Shown here: positions 51,323 through 61,691 of the stretch, in pieces
Numbering within the stretch: position 1 is the first letter of the stretch
Layout of the letters: each line of letters opens with the position of its first letter
Source of the DNA: Spongospora subterranea f. sp. subterranea
Lineage: Eukaryota; Endomyxa: Phytomyxea; Phytomyxea; Plasmodiophorida
Direction: 5' to 3'
Length of the DNA stretch: 64,000 nucleotides
NCBI GenBank assembly: GCA_049724395.1
Contig: JAUGWO010000111.1
Span: 1 to 64,000, forward strand
The notes under the pieces: model-generated
What the model saw: only the letters and a program-made list of their open reading frames with translations
Told to the model about the DNA's origin: nothing
Databases searched by the model: none
Program-made: the position numbers and the translations under genes

Positions 51323-51848
51323 CCAGGATGGTTCATGAAACAGGGACAACGAGTTGAACAGATGATGCAGACGAATGCGGGAGTCCAAAAAGGGTTGAGA
51401 ACCATTTTGCAAGAACGTGGCTTGTGGGAAAACTACTTATCGAAAGACTCAGCCAAATCAGTTCTTGACCAACAACCGGATTTTCGGGCGCAAAAAGAAT
51501 GGATCGTCGAAACAGTCGAACAAAATGACGGAATAGTTGACTTCTACCCGAAATTTCATTGTGAGTTTAACTTTATCGAGATGTATTGGGCTGCGGCCAA
51601 GAGTTACACTCGACGCAACTGCACGTACTCTTGGAAAGATTTGCAGATTGTTGTACCGAAGGCGTTGGAGCAGGTTCCTCTAGAACAAAATCGGCGCTTC
51701 GCCCCGAAAATGTTATCGATATATGGACGCTTACCGAATAGTTGACGCTTCTGGGAACAGGCTCTCTGTCCGACAAGCAGAATACGCCGTCAAGAAGTAC
51801 AAACGCCACCGCAGTCTACCAGAATCACTAATTGCGCAACTTGATTGA

Positions 51849-52419
51849 TTTTGATGTCATTTTCTGCGCGCAGATACAAACTGCGAGCAATAATACAAAG
51901 TGCTTACGCATTTTTTACAAAATCGATTTGAAACAATTGTCGAGTTAAGGTGTCCCGTACCCTGGCACCAAAATGCCGAACACAAACGTTGGGAAAAAAA
52001 AAAAAAAAGACGAAACGGATCAGTATTCGTCTCTGCATTTGAGTACTGCGACTCAGTTGATAGACTTCCAATGTTATTCGCCGAGCAAACCATGCTCTGG
52101 CTGGAAACTTGCCGAATAAGCATATGTTGCCACCGAAGTTTCACGATTTCAATGTGGTCAAATCGGCCCCCGACAACTTCATGGAAATCTTTTTTCGATC
52201 AGGAAATGTGCCATTCGATGTCCCAAGTTTATAGATTCAATAGGATTCCCAGCTCCGCATCAGATCTGGGGGCCTAACCATCAGCACCAAGGGACCTTTG
52301 CTGCGTTTGATGAATGGTTTTCAGCCAAATACTCTCAATCTCCAGTTCGTCGATAAATCGTCAACTAGGTCAACCCTTTGATGACGTCAGATTAACACAA
52401 GTAGTTGATGAAGTTGACC
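51849..52419. other. Spacer with A-run, no gene
   Basis: It holds an A homopolymer of about 15 bases near 51995 and no recognisable coding content. It may contain the right end of the DDE transposon. Confidence 0.35.
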
Positions 52420-54124
52420 AGGCAGAAAGTTGACCGACCGATGTGTGGAAATTGCCCAATCGAGTGCAGTTTCACCATTATGATTTTTGAGAGTGATTAT
52501 TGTTGGACACGCCAAACCGAATATTCGACAAATTTTCCTGAGATATCAATTTAGCGGTGTTGATGTTTTGGACATATGTGTTGACAACGACCTTCCAAAA
52601 GGAATCAAGAAACCACCCAATTTCCCATAACGTTCCTTCATCTCATCCTGTTCCACAAAGTGGAACGACGCCACCTCAATTATATCGATAATGATCTGCT
52701 TACTTCTGTGGGATCTCAATCAAATATTTTGACTATATACACAGAATAGCAGTCTACAGGTTATGATATATCGCCAGGTGCAGTGCTGTATTCCCATTAA
52801 GATCAGGGATAAGGGGATTGGCGCCTCTCTTCAACAAATACTTGACCATAAATTCTCAATAACAGTAATTATATTGAGGGGCTGATCAGGGTCAGATACG
52901 AACTAGGACCAACCGACGGTAATAAACTGCATGTGAGAGAGCAGTGCGCCCCATATTGTTCTTGAGGTTGAATATTTCTGACGCCGCTTCACCGATGGCA
53001 TTTCAGTCTCTGTTAAATAACATCAGCGATTTCGAAACTTTCAACACACCTATTGAAAATATACAGGCCATTATGATCCATCGTTCCATTTGAACACCCA
53101 GAGGGATTCGTCATCTCATTATGGCGCAGATCATGGAGAGTCTTTGCCCTCGACGCTTTAATTATATAATTAAGGATTTCTTGACTTCTGTGAGATCTCA
53201 ATCAAATGAGTTCCAATTTCCACAGATTATTGGCAGTCTACAGGTTTCACTCGATTGCCAGGTGCAGTGCTGTATTGCCATATTTATCAACGATAATGGG
53301 ATTGGCTCCTCCATCCAACAGAGTCTTAATCACCTCTCCCCTGAACAATCAGTAGTAAATATTGTCAGCAGATCACCCTTAAACACTCTGTTCGACCAAC
53401 CGATCAAATTTCACTGCCAAATGGAGTGGCGTGTAACCAGCGTCGTAGTTTTTCAGGTCAAGAGCGTGTGGTTCTGTGATTTTGTCCAAGAGCTTGATGA
53501 CGGCGATATTTCTATTAAGGTGTCCGATAAGGGGTAATCACATATCATATTTAATATTATACAGGCCCTGACCAGCGGCGATGTGCAGTGGAGTACTCCC
53601 GAATTCATCCTGTGTGAATATGTCGGCCCCTCTATTTATCAGAATAGTGGCGACATTTTCACTGTTGTAATAACATTAAAAGGGAAATGTAATCCATGGT
53701 CAAGTCGATATTACCGGCAGTAGAGAAGCGCTAAATCAAGAGCGGTGATCTTGTACTCGCGGTTTGTCTGTTTCCAATACTGATTCTGACCAATACCACG
53801 TTTAACGTAATAAGGAGGAACTGTACTCGGGTCAAATCTCGTGGCCAATTTCTCAGTGATTCTATTTCTAAATAATCCGATTATTCATTTAGTACAGTAT
53901 TGGCCAACATTAATAAACTATAGCGACCCGTTTTCAATTGCCTCTTTAAGGTCAGACCCATTCAGTAGTTGAAAGAGGAACACGGCACCAAAAATCAATA
54001 TTATCGGATTCAATACCATCGGTACAATCAGTAAAATAAAGAATGACAAATCAGAGATTGGTGATAATGTGAGTGTACGGGGATAGCCGCAACTCCGCAC
54101 CATTTGACAGAAATTTTTCTCCAT
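52420..54124 (-). CDS. Ankyrin-repeat protein with N-terminal membrane segment
   Basis: Exons resolved: 53928-54124, 53715-53867, 53563-53661, 53401-53511, 53251-53340 and 53098-53187; all five introns between them are phase 2. Exon 1 starts MEKNFCQMVRSCGYP and has a hydrophobic span (FFILLIVPMVLNPIILIFGA), a likely transmembrane or signal-anchor segment. Later exons each hold about one ankyrin repeat: ATILINRGADIFTQDEFGST followed by PLHIAAGQGL, NYDAGYTPLHLAVKFD and DKYGNTALHLAI. Further ankyrin-like exons (LNGNTALHLAIY near 52.78 kb, NHNGETALDWAIS near 52.46 kb) follow, but their splice sites are less clear and one frame near 53.0 kb contains a stop, so the 3' end is uncertain. Ankyrin repeats bind protein partners; the partner here is unknown. 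Confidence 0.8.
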
Positions 54125-54448
54125 CTAGACTTGCGCAACTCACGAGTCGACTCGACCCGACTCATGACTCCAGTTTATGATGGAGTCGGTGGGGTACAGA
54201 TTGATCGAAAATTGATCGAGATCGAAAATTGATCTAAACTGTGCGCAGCCCGTCTTTGGATGCACTGGGCTGATATAAATTCTGTGCGACTGACCGATGA
54301 TGGAATTTAATCGAGGACGTGATTTTCGGCTATTTTTCCCACGACGGGTGTGCTTGTCGAGTTTGCTGAGAGTATTAGGATTTTTGAAATCATCAACGGC
54401 TGGCTACGGCTTCAACTTGCCAGACATTCTCATCAGTCAATTATACAT
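54125..54448. other. Intergenic gap with short GATCGAAAATTGATC repeats
   Basis: The gap between the peptidase gene and the ankyrin gene, both on the reverse strand. It has a short overlapping repeat of TTGATCGA(A/G)A near 54.2 kb and presumably the ankyrin gene promoter. Confidence 0.4.
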
Positions 54449-55884
54449 TTATTCTTGGATCATCCATAACCGCGAGAACGGGATGTTCTCCGGTTTCACA
54501 AAGTCCATGGTGCCACCACCGAAAATACTGTGCAGCCACATCAAGACGTATACGCCGCAACTCGAAGTATCTCTCTGCGTCGTACAGAAAACTTCAATCG
54601 TTCCGTTGTTTAGATTGGAAAAAAAAATGGCGTAGATTCCGATCAAAGATCTGAGTGATCCGCCTCAAGCTCTTCTCAAGACCCAGTGGCTCAAACACGA
54701 GGACTTGCCTGTCGACAATCGCACACCCGACCCAGTGTGAATTGTCAAGCTATATTACAGTGTTTGTGTGTGGATATTAATGCTGAGACGTCTTACATTT
54801 AGCGGGATCAAATACAATTTCCGCTGAGGTTTCAAGTGTGCAGCTTCTCGCCAATGGCGATTGATGATTTGTGTCCCAGATACCTGCAGTAGGACTGAAT
54901 CCAACAACGCAATTGACTGATGGGAATGCATGGCAAGTTCAAGCAGTAGCCAGCCATTCATGATATCACCCGTCAGGCAAGCCGTTCCGGCGAGATTTTC
55001 CATCAGCGTCCTGGAGCTAATCTCCGACATGAACTGATGCTCCAGGCGGTTGTTAATCAAAGCCTCTGGCACGATACTGGTCGCCGTTTCAATACAAACT
55101 GTATTGAACTGGTCTTGTTCTGGCGCAACAAAGGGGGCCTCTTTGATCCAATCTTGGAATTTCCGTGCCAGAGCAGCAGTTTTCATCCATGAGTACATAT
55201 CAAGCAATTCATGAATTAGTTTTCTGAACTGGTATGGTATACAAAGGATCGCGGGTTCTTATGGGTTGAGTAAGCCTGTGTACTACCAGGCTTTCCCTAC
55301 TTCCGCCTGGCCGCTACAAGTAGCTTAGGTATCCAATGGAGGAACCTATTAGACCAGTTGGATACCTATTAGACCAGGAGTTTTCTGAACTGAAATCAGT
55401 AACACTTGACAATTAAGACATGATGCCTCTACCTGGTATGGTATGGTATACAAAGGATCGCGGGTTCTTATGGGTTGAGTAAACCTGTGTACTACCAGGC
55501 TTTCCCTACTTCCGCCTGGCCGCTACAAGTAGCTTGGGTATCCAATGAAGGAACCTGTCAGATCAGCTGGATTCAGCAACATAATCTGTCCTAACGACCA
55601 CACCGAATGGGACCTGCCCCCACCTGATTACATTGCCTATCCAGAGTTTCCGAGTTTACTACAAGCAGCTCGCTCTCCCACATTCATTAGTGGCCACGTG
55701 GTCAGACCTTCGTGCTCAACATTCACTCTACTTTTCCGTATGGATGCAACCTTGGGGGGTTTCCCAAAATTCCATCACTCACGGGGTTTCGAACTCATGT
55801 CCAACACTCACCCGGACATGCCTGCCACCAACAGGGACAGACAGGAACCAAGCTATGCCTCTACCTGGAATAAATTCCGAAACC
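54449..55884 (-). CDS. Ulp1/SENP-like (C48) cysteine peptidase
   Basis: Exons at 54449-54749 and 54797-55229 (intron of 47 bases), with an upstream exon ending at 55865 (RRFRNLFQ) and the true 5' end lost beyond the mobile elements. C48 landmarks: QRKLYLIPLN joined to LDNSHWVGCAIVDRQ (catalytic His, and Asp in VD), VFEPLG, then TTQRDTSSCGVYVLMWLHSI (oxyanion Gln and catalytic Cys). Members remove SUMO-type modifiers; relatives also occur inside some DNA transposons, so host or transposon origin is open. A frame change falls at a T9 run near 54.63 kb, between His/Asp and Cys, which may be a real break or a length error in the run. SINEs expand the intron between 55229 and 55865. Confidence 0.7.
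55220..55392 (-). mobile_element. 5'-truncated SINE, 13-base target duplication
   Basis: Element 55233-55379 contains only the 3' part and ATACC tail of the SINE, flanked by GTTTTCTGAACTG at 55220-55232 and 55380-55392. Truncation at the 5' end with an intact duplication is typical of LINE-driven target-primed integration. Confidence 0.85.
55423..55868 (-). mobile_element. SINE copy B with 14-base target duplication
   Basis: Element 55437-55854 (418 bases) is flanked by ATGCCTCTACCTGG at 55423-55436 and 55855-55868. It has the same head, body and tail as SINE copy A, with a B-box-like GAGTTCGAAACCCC on the reverse strand. Confidence 0.88.
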
Positions 55885-55894
55885 TTCTAAAGAT

Positions 55895-56174
55895 GGTATG
55901 GTATGGTATACAAAGGATCGCGGGTTCTTATGGGTTGAGTAAGCCTGTGTACTACCAGGCTTTCCCTACTTCCGCCTGGCCGCTACAAGTAGCTTGGGTA
56001 TCCAATGAAGGAACCTATTAGACCAGCTGGATTCAGCAACATAATCTGTCCTAACGACCACACCGAATGGGGCCTGCCCCCACCTGATTACATTGCCTAT
56101 CCAGAGTTTCCGAGTTTACTGCAAACAGCTCGCTCTCCCACATTCATTAGAGGCCACGTGGTCAGACCTTCGTG
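55895..56174 (-). mobile_element. SINE copy C, cut by the copia insertion
   Basis: The 3' tail and body of the SINE run from 55895 to 56174, where the copia family 2 LTR begins in mid-element. The head must lie on the far side of the copia array, outside what can be matched here. Confidence 0.85.
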
Positions 56175-59100
56175 TGGAAAGTTGATGTTGCTCAAACGGA
56201 TGCAATAGCTGAATGAATTTATTATTGTTGCGTAATTGCTTATATAGGTAGATACCTTGGGAAATGGCTATTTATAGCCCAATGCGTAAAGTCCGTACAG
56301 TCAGCTTTATGTCATGCTCTTGCCGTGGTTGCGCCCACAGGAGGTACGCACTTTCCTTGGAGAATGTCCGTACTTGAGGCAGGCAAGTTGTATTCAACAC
56401 GCCCTCTCAGCTTGCAGGTTGTGACTCCCATTGCGGTGCGGCACCATTTGAACTTGGGGGCGTTGATTGGTTTCGTCAGCGCATCAGCAATCATGGCTTC
56501 TGTCGGGCAGTATTCAACCTTGATGGTCCCTTGTTCGACTTGATCGCGACAGAAGTGGAAACGCAGATCGATGTGTTTCGTACGTTTGTCGGTGCGTCTG
56601 TTTTTCGAAATTGCTATGCAGCCTTGATTGTCTTCCATCACTTTAGTAGCCTTGCTTTGAATAAAGCCAAGTTCTTTTCCAAGAATCGATCTGATCCATA
56701 TCACTTCCCGCATTGTCTCTGAAAGGGCGATGTATTCTGCCTCGGTTGAGGAGCATGCAACAATCTTTTGTAGGGAGCTTTTCCAGGCCACCGTGCATCA
56801 TGACATCATGAGGGTGTATCCAGTAGTGGATTTCCTTGAATCTTTGTCTCCGGCCCAGTCGCTGTCCGAGTAGGCGGTCAGATGTGGCGGCTGATGGGCT
56901 TTGAAGAATAGTCCAGAGTTGCTGCTTCCCTTAAGATACTTAAGAACACGCTTCGCAGATGTCCAATGTTGGCGACCTGGGTTGTCAAGGAACCGACAGA
57001 GTGAGGACACTGCATGTGAGATATCCGGTCTGGTGCACGTTGCGATCCAGTTAAGAGCTCCAACTAGTTCACGATAGGGGGTTTCTTGCATTTCTTGCTT
57101 CTCTTCGGCGGTTGTTGCACACATGTTCTTCTCCAGGTAGAGTCCTGATTGTTCGGGCGTGTCTGCGTGCTTGCAGTCCATCATGTTGAACTTTGATAAT
57201 TGCTCCAAGATGTAGGCCTCTTGGTCAAAGTAAGATACCGTCATTACTACGTGTGATCCTCATCCCTAGTAAGCGCTTCGGGTTACCTAGATCCGTCATT
57301 GGAAAACGTTTGGAGAGCTGAGAAACGATGTTCTCTATCAGTGACGGACAGTTATGAGCCACTAGTAGGTCGTCTGTAGAGAGTGACATGATAACAATGT
57401 CGTTGTTCGATCTCTTGACGTACACGCAGGCATCCGAGCTGAGACGTTTGAAGTGAAGTGTTTCAGTGATGAAGCGGTTGATTGTATCGTTCCAAACTAG
57501 TCCGGCCTGCTTGAGTCCGTAAAGGCTTTTCTTGAGTCGGCACACTAATTTTGGATCCTCAGAGATAAAGCCTTCCGGTTGGACCATATAGATCTCTTCT
57601 GGAAGTTCTGTTTGTAGAAAAGCCCCAACCACGTCGAGCTGTCTCAGTGTCAAGTTCAGGGATGCGGCAAGCGCGAATACAATTCGAACTGATGCGAGAT
57701 GTGCGACGGGAGAGAATGTCTCGTTGAAGTCAATTCCCGGTCGTTGAGAGAAACCTTTGATAACGAGTCTTGCCTTGAATTTGTGCACGAATCCCTCGTC
57801 ATCCGGTTTTACTTTAAATATCCATTTGTTAGCGATGGCTTGTCTTCCAATTGGGAGTGGGCAGAGTTCCCAGGTTTGGTTTTCTTGCAGGCTGGTGAAT
57901 TCGGCGTTTGTTGCTTGAGTCCATTCTTCAGAAAACTCGTTTGCTGGATCTGTTGCCTCGCTGATTGACTTCGGCAGAGTGATCTGACATGCTTGCATCC
58001 TGTCACGTTGGACGATCAGAGCTGCTGCTGGTGGAACTTTCCACCATTCTCCAAGAGCATTCCGGACACGATCCGACCGTCGTCCATGCTCTATTCGAAT
58101 TGGTTCGTCATCTTCTTGTTCGGCTCTTTTGCAATTGTCGTGCTCGATCTCATATTCCGTGCTTCCATGAGGCTGTGATTCTTCTGATTCTTCGCTAACT
58201 TCTTCAGGAGGGTTTGATGATGAGTCGCTTGATATCGCTGAGGATGGTTCAGAAGAGCTGGATGATTCCTGTAATGATGATGAGGAGTCAGTAAGGATTG
58301 TTCTCAAAGGGTTGGAAGTCGTTGTAGATGGTCCATCAAAATCGAATGTGACTTCATTTCTGCGCTGAACAGGCTGTGTCCTTGAAAATGAATGCTCATG
58401 AAATGAGGCGTCTGTGAACCGGCTGCAGACAATACGCTGCTCTTCCTCGTCCCAGAATTGATACCCCTTTTGATTTGTTGGGTATCCAATGAAGGTAACC
58501 TTGCGTCCTCGTGGTTGAAGTTTTCGATGAAGTTGGTTGGGCAGGTGAATATACGCGTCGCAACCGAATGTTCGAAGATGTCGTAAGTCCGGTTTGGTCT
58601 TGTTCCAGGCTTCAAATGGGGATATGCGCTGCGGCAGTGCGCTGTGTGGACGTCGATTGATAATATAGACGGCTGCGGAAACGGCAGCAGTCCAAAACCT
58701 GGGTCCTAATTTTCCACTAAGGCGCATGCTCTCGGCACACTCGATTATCGTTCGGTTAAGTCTTTCGATCATGTCGTTTTGTTCCGATTGGTATGGGATG
58801 ATTCTTCGATGGGCGATGCCGAGATCTGCGAGGAATGTTTGGCATTCTTTGGATGTGTATTCTCCTCCACCGTCGCTTTGAAAGCTCTTCACAGAGAATC
58901 CCTGATCTTGAAAATGATTGTTGACCAGACGGATATGCTGCTTGATTGCTGATATGGCTTCCGACTTCCTTCGAATCAGGTACACAAATGAATATCGTGT
59001 GTGTTGGTCTAGAAATGAAATGTAGTATCTCGACTTGCCTGTGTGAATTCCATCAACAGGAAATGGTCCAGAAATGTCACTGTGAATCGATTTCCAGCGG

Positions 59101-60499
59101 CCTGGTGGTTGAGCTTTCAGATGTTCGTTGGATGTTACCTCTTGGCATTTTTCCTAGCATGCAGCCGTCACAGGGAGAGATAGGTGAGGGTCTGCGTATC
59201 TTCGCTGGTTGCTTGATTCCGGTGACCGAATTTTCCAAGGCTGAGTTGAGGTCATGATCGTTGATGTGGCCAAGTCGATTGTGCCAAAGGTCGCGTGTTT
59301 CTGATACCATATTTGCCGCAGCAATACGTGGCTCTGCAGTGTAGTTGATAACTGGAGGCAGGGTGTACAGGTTGTCATGATCCTTCGGGATCTCCGCGAT
59401 AAGGTTACCGCCGGAGTCCAGAATCTTGCATGTGTTGCGTCTGAATTCAAATTCTAAGCCATCCGACGTCGCTTGACCGATGGAGATGAGGTTTGCGGAG
59501 AGTCCGGGAACGAGCGATACTGGAGAGATGTTGATAGTTCCGATGCAGGATTGGATTTTAGAGGTGCCGCTAGCCGTGGAGCGCAGTATGGCGTTGTTTG
59601 CCACCCTGATGGTTAGAGGATTGTATGCGGGCAAAATCTGCTCAAGCGTCGAGGAATCAGAGCACATGTGAGTCGAGCATGCGGAGTCGAGAATCCAGTT
59701 GGAACCAGAGATGTTTCGTGGGGGCTGAGTTGAAAGAGCTACGTGTTCGCTGCGGTTGAGGTAGTTGGAATGAAGCGTTTTATTTGCGGTGATCTTTGGT
59801 CGGAGCTCCGGGTGCTGATGCCAGCAGTGAGCGTCGTCATGTGCATTGCTGTTGTGATAGTTGCAACGATGTCGCCCTGAGATGCGTTTTGCGGTCGCCA
59901 CGAAAGATGCGCCAGGTTCTCGCGCTCTATGCTCAATTTGAGCCTCAAAATTAATTAGGGATGCTGCCGGTGGGTGCAAATTTGACTTCATTCTGAGAAT
60001 CAAGAGTTACTGTAAATGCATCGAATGAGGATGGAAGTCCAGAGAGAAGGCGGTCCGTCATATCTTCGTCTGATAGTTCTTTCCCGATTGCTCGCAGCTT
60101 CCCCTGGATGGCTTGAATCGTTGCAATATAGGTGGCAACAGACGACTCTCCCTTGGTGCAAGACCAGAATTCTGCGATTAACCTAGTCCTGGTGGAACGA
60201 GACTTCTTTTGGTATAGTTGTTGAAGGAGCTTCCAAGCCTTATGTGCAGTCGGTTCCTTCATGATTGAGCTTACAATTAGATCATGGAGGCAGCAACAGA
60301 TGATCGACTTCGCCTTCTTGTCGTTGCGCAGTTCTTCAGTGGTGGCAGGGAGAGCTGGGTCCTGGTCGATATAAACTTCAAGATCCTTCGTTGACAGGTA
60401 CATGATGACCTTTTGTTGCCACAGCTGGAAGTCATCAGTGTCCGCGCCAGTGAATTTAGTGATTGATTGCAGGATCTCTTTCATCTGGTAGAACGGGCG

Positions 60500-60960
60500 T
60501 AGCCTGGTAGATTGGGCGTGACTTCGAAGAATGAGCGCGGCCTCGTAGAATGGGGGTGACTTCGTAATGTGGGCGTGACCAGGTAGAATGGGCGTGACCT
60601 CGTTGAGTTGGCGCGGCCTCGTTGAGTGGGTGCGGCTTCGTTGAGTGGGCGCGGCCTCGTTGAGTGGGCGTGGCCTCGTTGAGTGGGCGTGACCTCGTTG
60701 AGTGGGCGTGACCTCGTTGAGTGGGCGTGACCTCGTTGAGTGGGCGTGACCTCGCGGCCTCCTTGAGTGGGCGCGGCCTCCTTGAGTGGGCGTGGCCTCG
60801 TTGAGTGGGCGTGGCCTCGTTGAGTGGGCGTGACCTCGTTGAGTGGGCGTGACCTCGTTGAGTGGGCGTGACCTTGGCCTCGTTGAGTGGGCGTGACCTC
60901 GTTGAGTGGACGTGGCCTGGTAGTGTGGGCGTGGCCTCGTAGGATGGGCGTAACCGGTCA
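60500..60960 (-). repeat. Leader minisatellite of copia family 2
   Basis: About 20 tandem units of 19 bases, consensus CCTCGTTGAGTGGGCGTGA, with G/C variants (GCGCGGCC types) and degenerate units at both ends. It lies between the primer-binding site and gag. Confidence 0.93.
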
Positions 60961-60965
60961 GCGGC

Positions 60966-60979
60966 TTCGACTGTTAATC
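60966..60979 (-). promoter_or_regulatory. Copia family 2 primer-binding site (tRNA-Asn half)
   Basis: The plus strand reads TTCGACTGTTAATC directly beside the LTR. The upstream bases CCGGTCAGCGGC continue to resemble the D-arm side of tRNA-Asn (CGGTTAGCGCG in typical eukaryotic genes), extending the match beyond the anticodon arm. Confidence 0.78.
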
Positions 60980-61206
60980 TGTCGAAAGTTGATGTTGCTC
61001 AAACAGATGCAATAGCTCAATGAATTTATTATTGTGGCGTAATTGCTTATATAGGTAGATACCTTGGGAAATGGCTATTTATAGCCCAATGCGTAAAGTC
61101 CGTACAGTCAGCTTTATGTCATGCTCTTGCCGTGGTTGCGCCCACAGGAGGTACGCACTTTCCTTGGAGAATGTCCGTACTTGAGGCAGGCAAGTTGTAT
61201 TCAACA

Positions 61207-61691
61207 CGCCCTCTCAACTTGCAGGTTGTGACTCCCATTGCGATGCGGCACCATTTGAACTTGGGGGCGTTGATTGGTTTCGTCAGCGCATCAGCAATCA
61301 TGGCTTCTGTCGGGCAGTATTCAACCTTGATGGTCCCTTGTTCGACTGGATCGCGACAGAAGTGGAAACGCAGATCGATGTGTTTCGTACGTTTGTCGGT
61401 GCGTCTGTTTTTCGAAATTGCTATGCAGCCTTGATTGTCTTCCATCACTTTAGTAGCCTTGCTTTGAATAAAGCCAAGTTCTCCTAGAATCGATCTGATC
61501 CATATCACTTCCCGCATTGTCTCTGAAAGGGCGATGTATTCTGCCTCGGTTGAGGAGCATGCAACAATCTTTTGTAGGGAGCTTTTCCAGGCCACCGTGC
61601 ATCCTGACATCATGAGGGTGTATCCAGTAGTAGTGGATTTCCTTGAATCTTTGTCTCCGGCCCAGTCGCTGTCCGAGTAGGCGGTCAGATG
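61207..61691 (-). mobile_element. Copia family 2, second copy (pol end only)
   Basis: The RNase H end of a second family 2 copy (STEAEYIALSETMREVIWIR, KHIDLRFHFCRDPVEQG) directly abuts LTR 60980-61206, which therefore serves both as its 3' LTR and as the 5' LTR of copy B. The copy is broken off by the family 1 insertion at 61692. Confidence 0.92.

Larger units (their letters stand above)
48353..51848 (+). mobile_element. DDE transposon of the fungal/protist long-transposase type
   Basis: One transposase gene split by a gypsy element. Part one starts MPQSSKQKRHLKRCR at 48353 and runs to about 49264. Part two runs from about 50454 to 51745 with a final short frame ending at 51848. Catalytic residues: LVTHDESCFSAHEG (Asp, Glu), LLMFDNSQTTEHC (Asp) and PKFHCEFNFIEMYW (Glu). 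KKGLYHDGHERNDVVQYR and the closing YAVKKYKRHRSLPESL match a large family of long transposases common in basidiomycete, glomeromycete and oomycete genomes; the superfamily name is not certain. It is damaged by the gypsy insertion, a 42-base duplication near 48.69 kb, a 235-base duplication (50853-51322) and a frame change near 51.72 kb. Terminal inverted repeats were not found. Confidence 0.85.
56175..61206 (-). mobile_element. Ty1/copia element, family 2 (copy B)
   Basis: LTRs at 56175-56399 and 60980-61206 (about 225-227 bases, a few differences). In reverse-strand order: primer-binding site (60966-60979), long minisatellite leader, gag (from 60484; FQLWQQKVIMYLSTKDLEVY), protease (WILDSACSTHMC, about 59.7 kb), integrase (FQSDGGGEYTSKECQ, IERLNRTIIECAESM; 59.1-58.6 kb), reverse transcriptase (FKARLVIKGFSQRPGIDFNE, LKKSLYGLKQAGLVW; 57.85-57.3 kb) and RNase H (STEAEYIALSETMREVIWIR, KHIDLRFHFCRDQVEQG; 56.8-56.5 kb). 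About three or four breaks; moderately young. It is related to family 1 but clearly distinct. Confidence 0.96.

Noticed and set aside
54449-54646. Treating the catalytic-Cys frame as a separate small gene
   Set aside because: It carries the Gln and Cys of a C48 peptidase directly downstream of the His/Asp part, so it is the end of the same domain.
60500-60960. Regular short repeats that might suggest a CRISPR-like array
   Set aside because: Units are contiguous without unique spacers and lie in a copia leader in a eukaryotic genome; this is a minisatellite.
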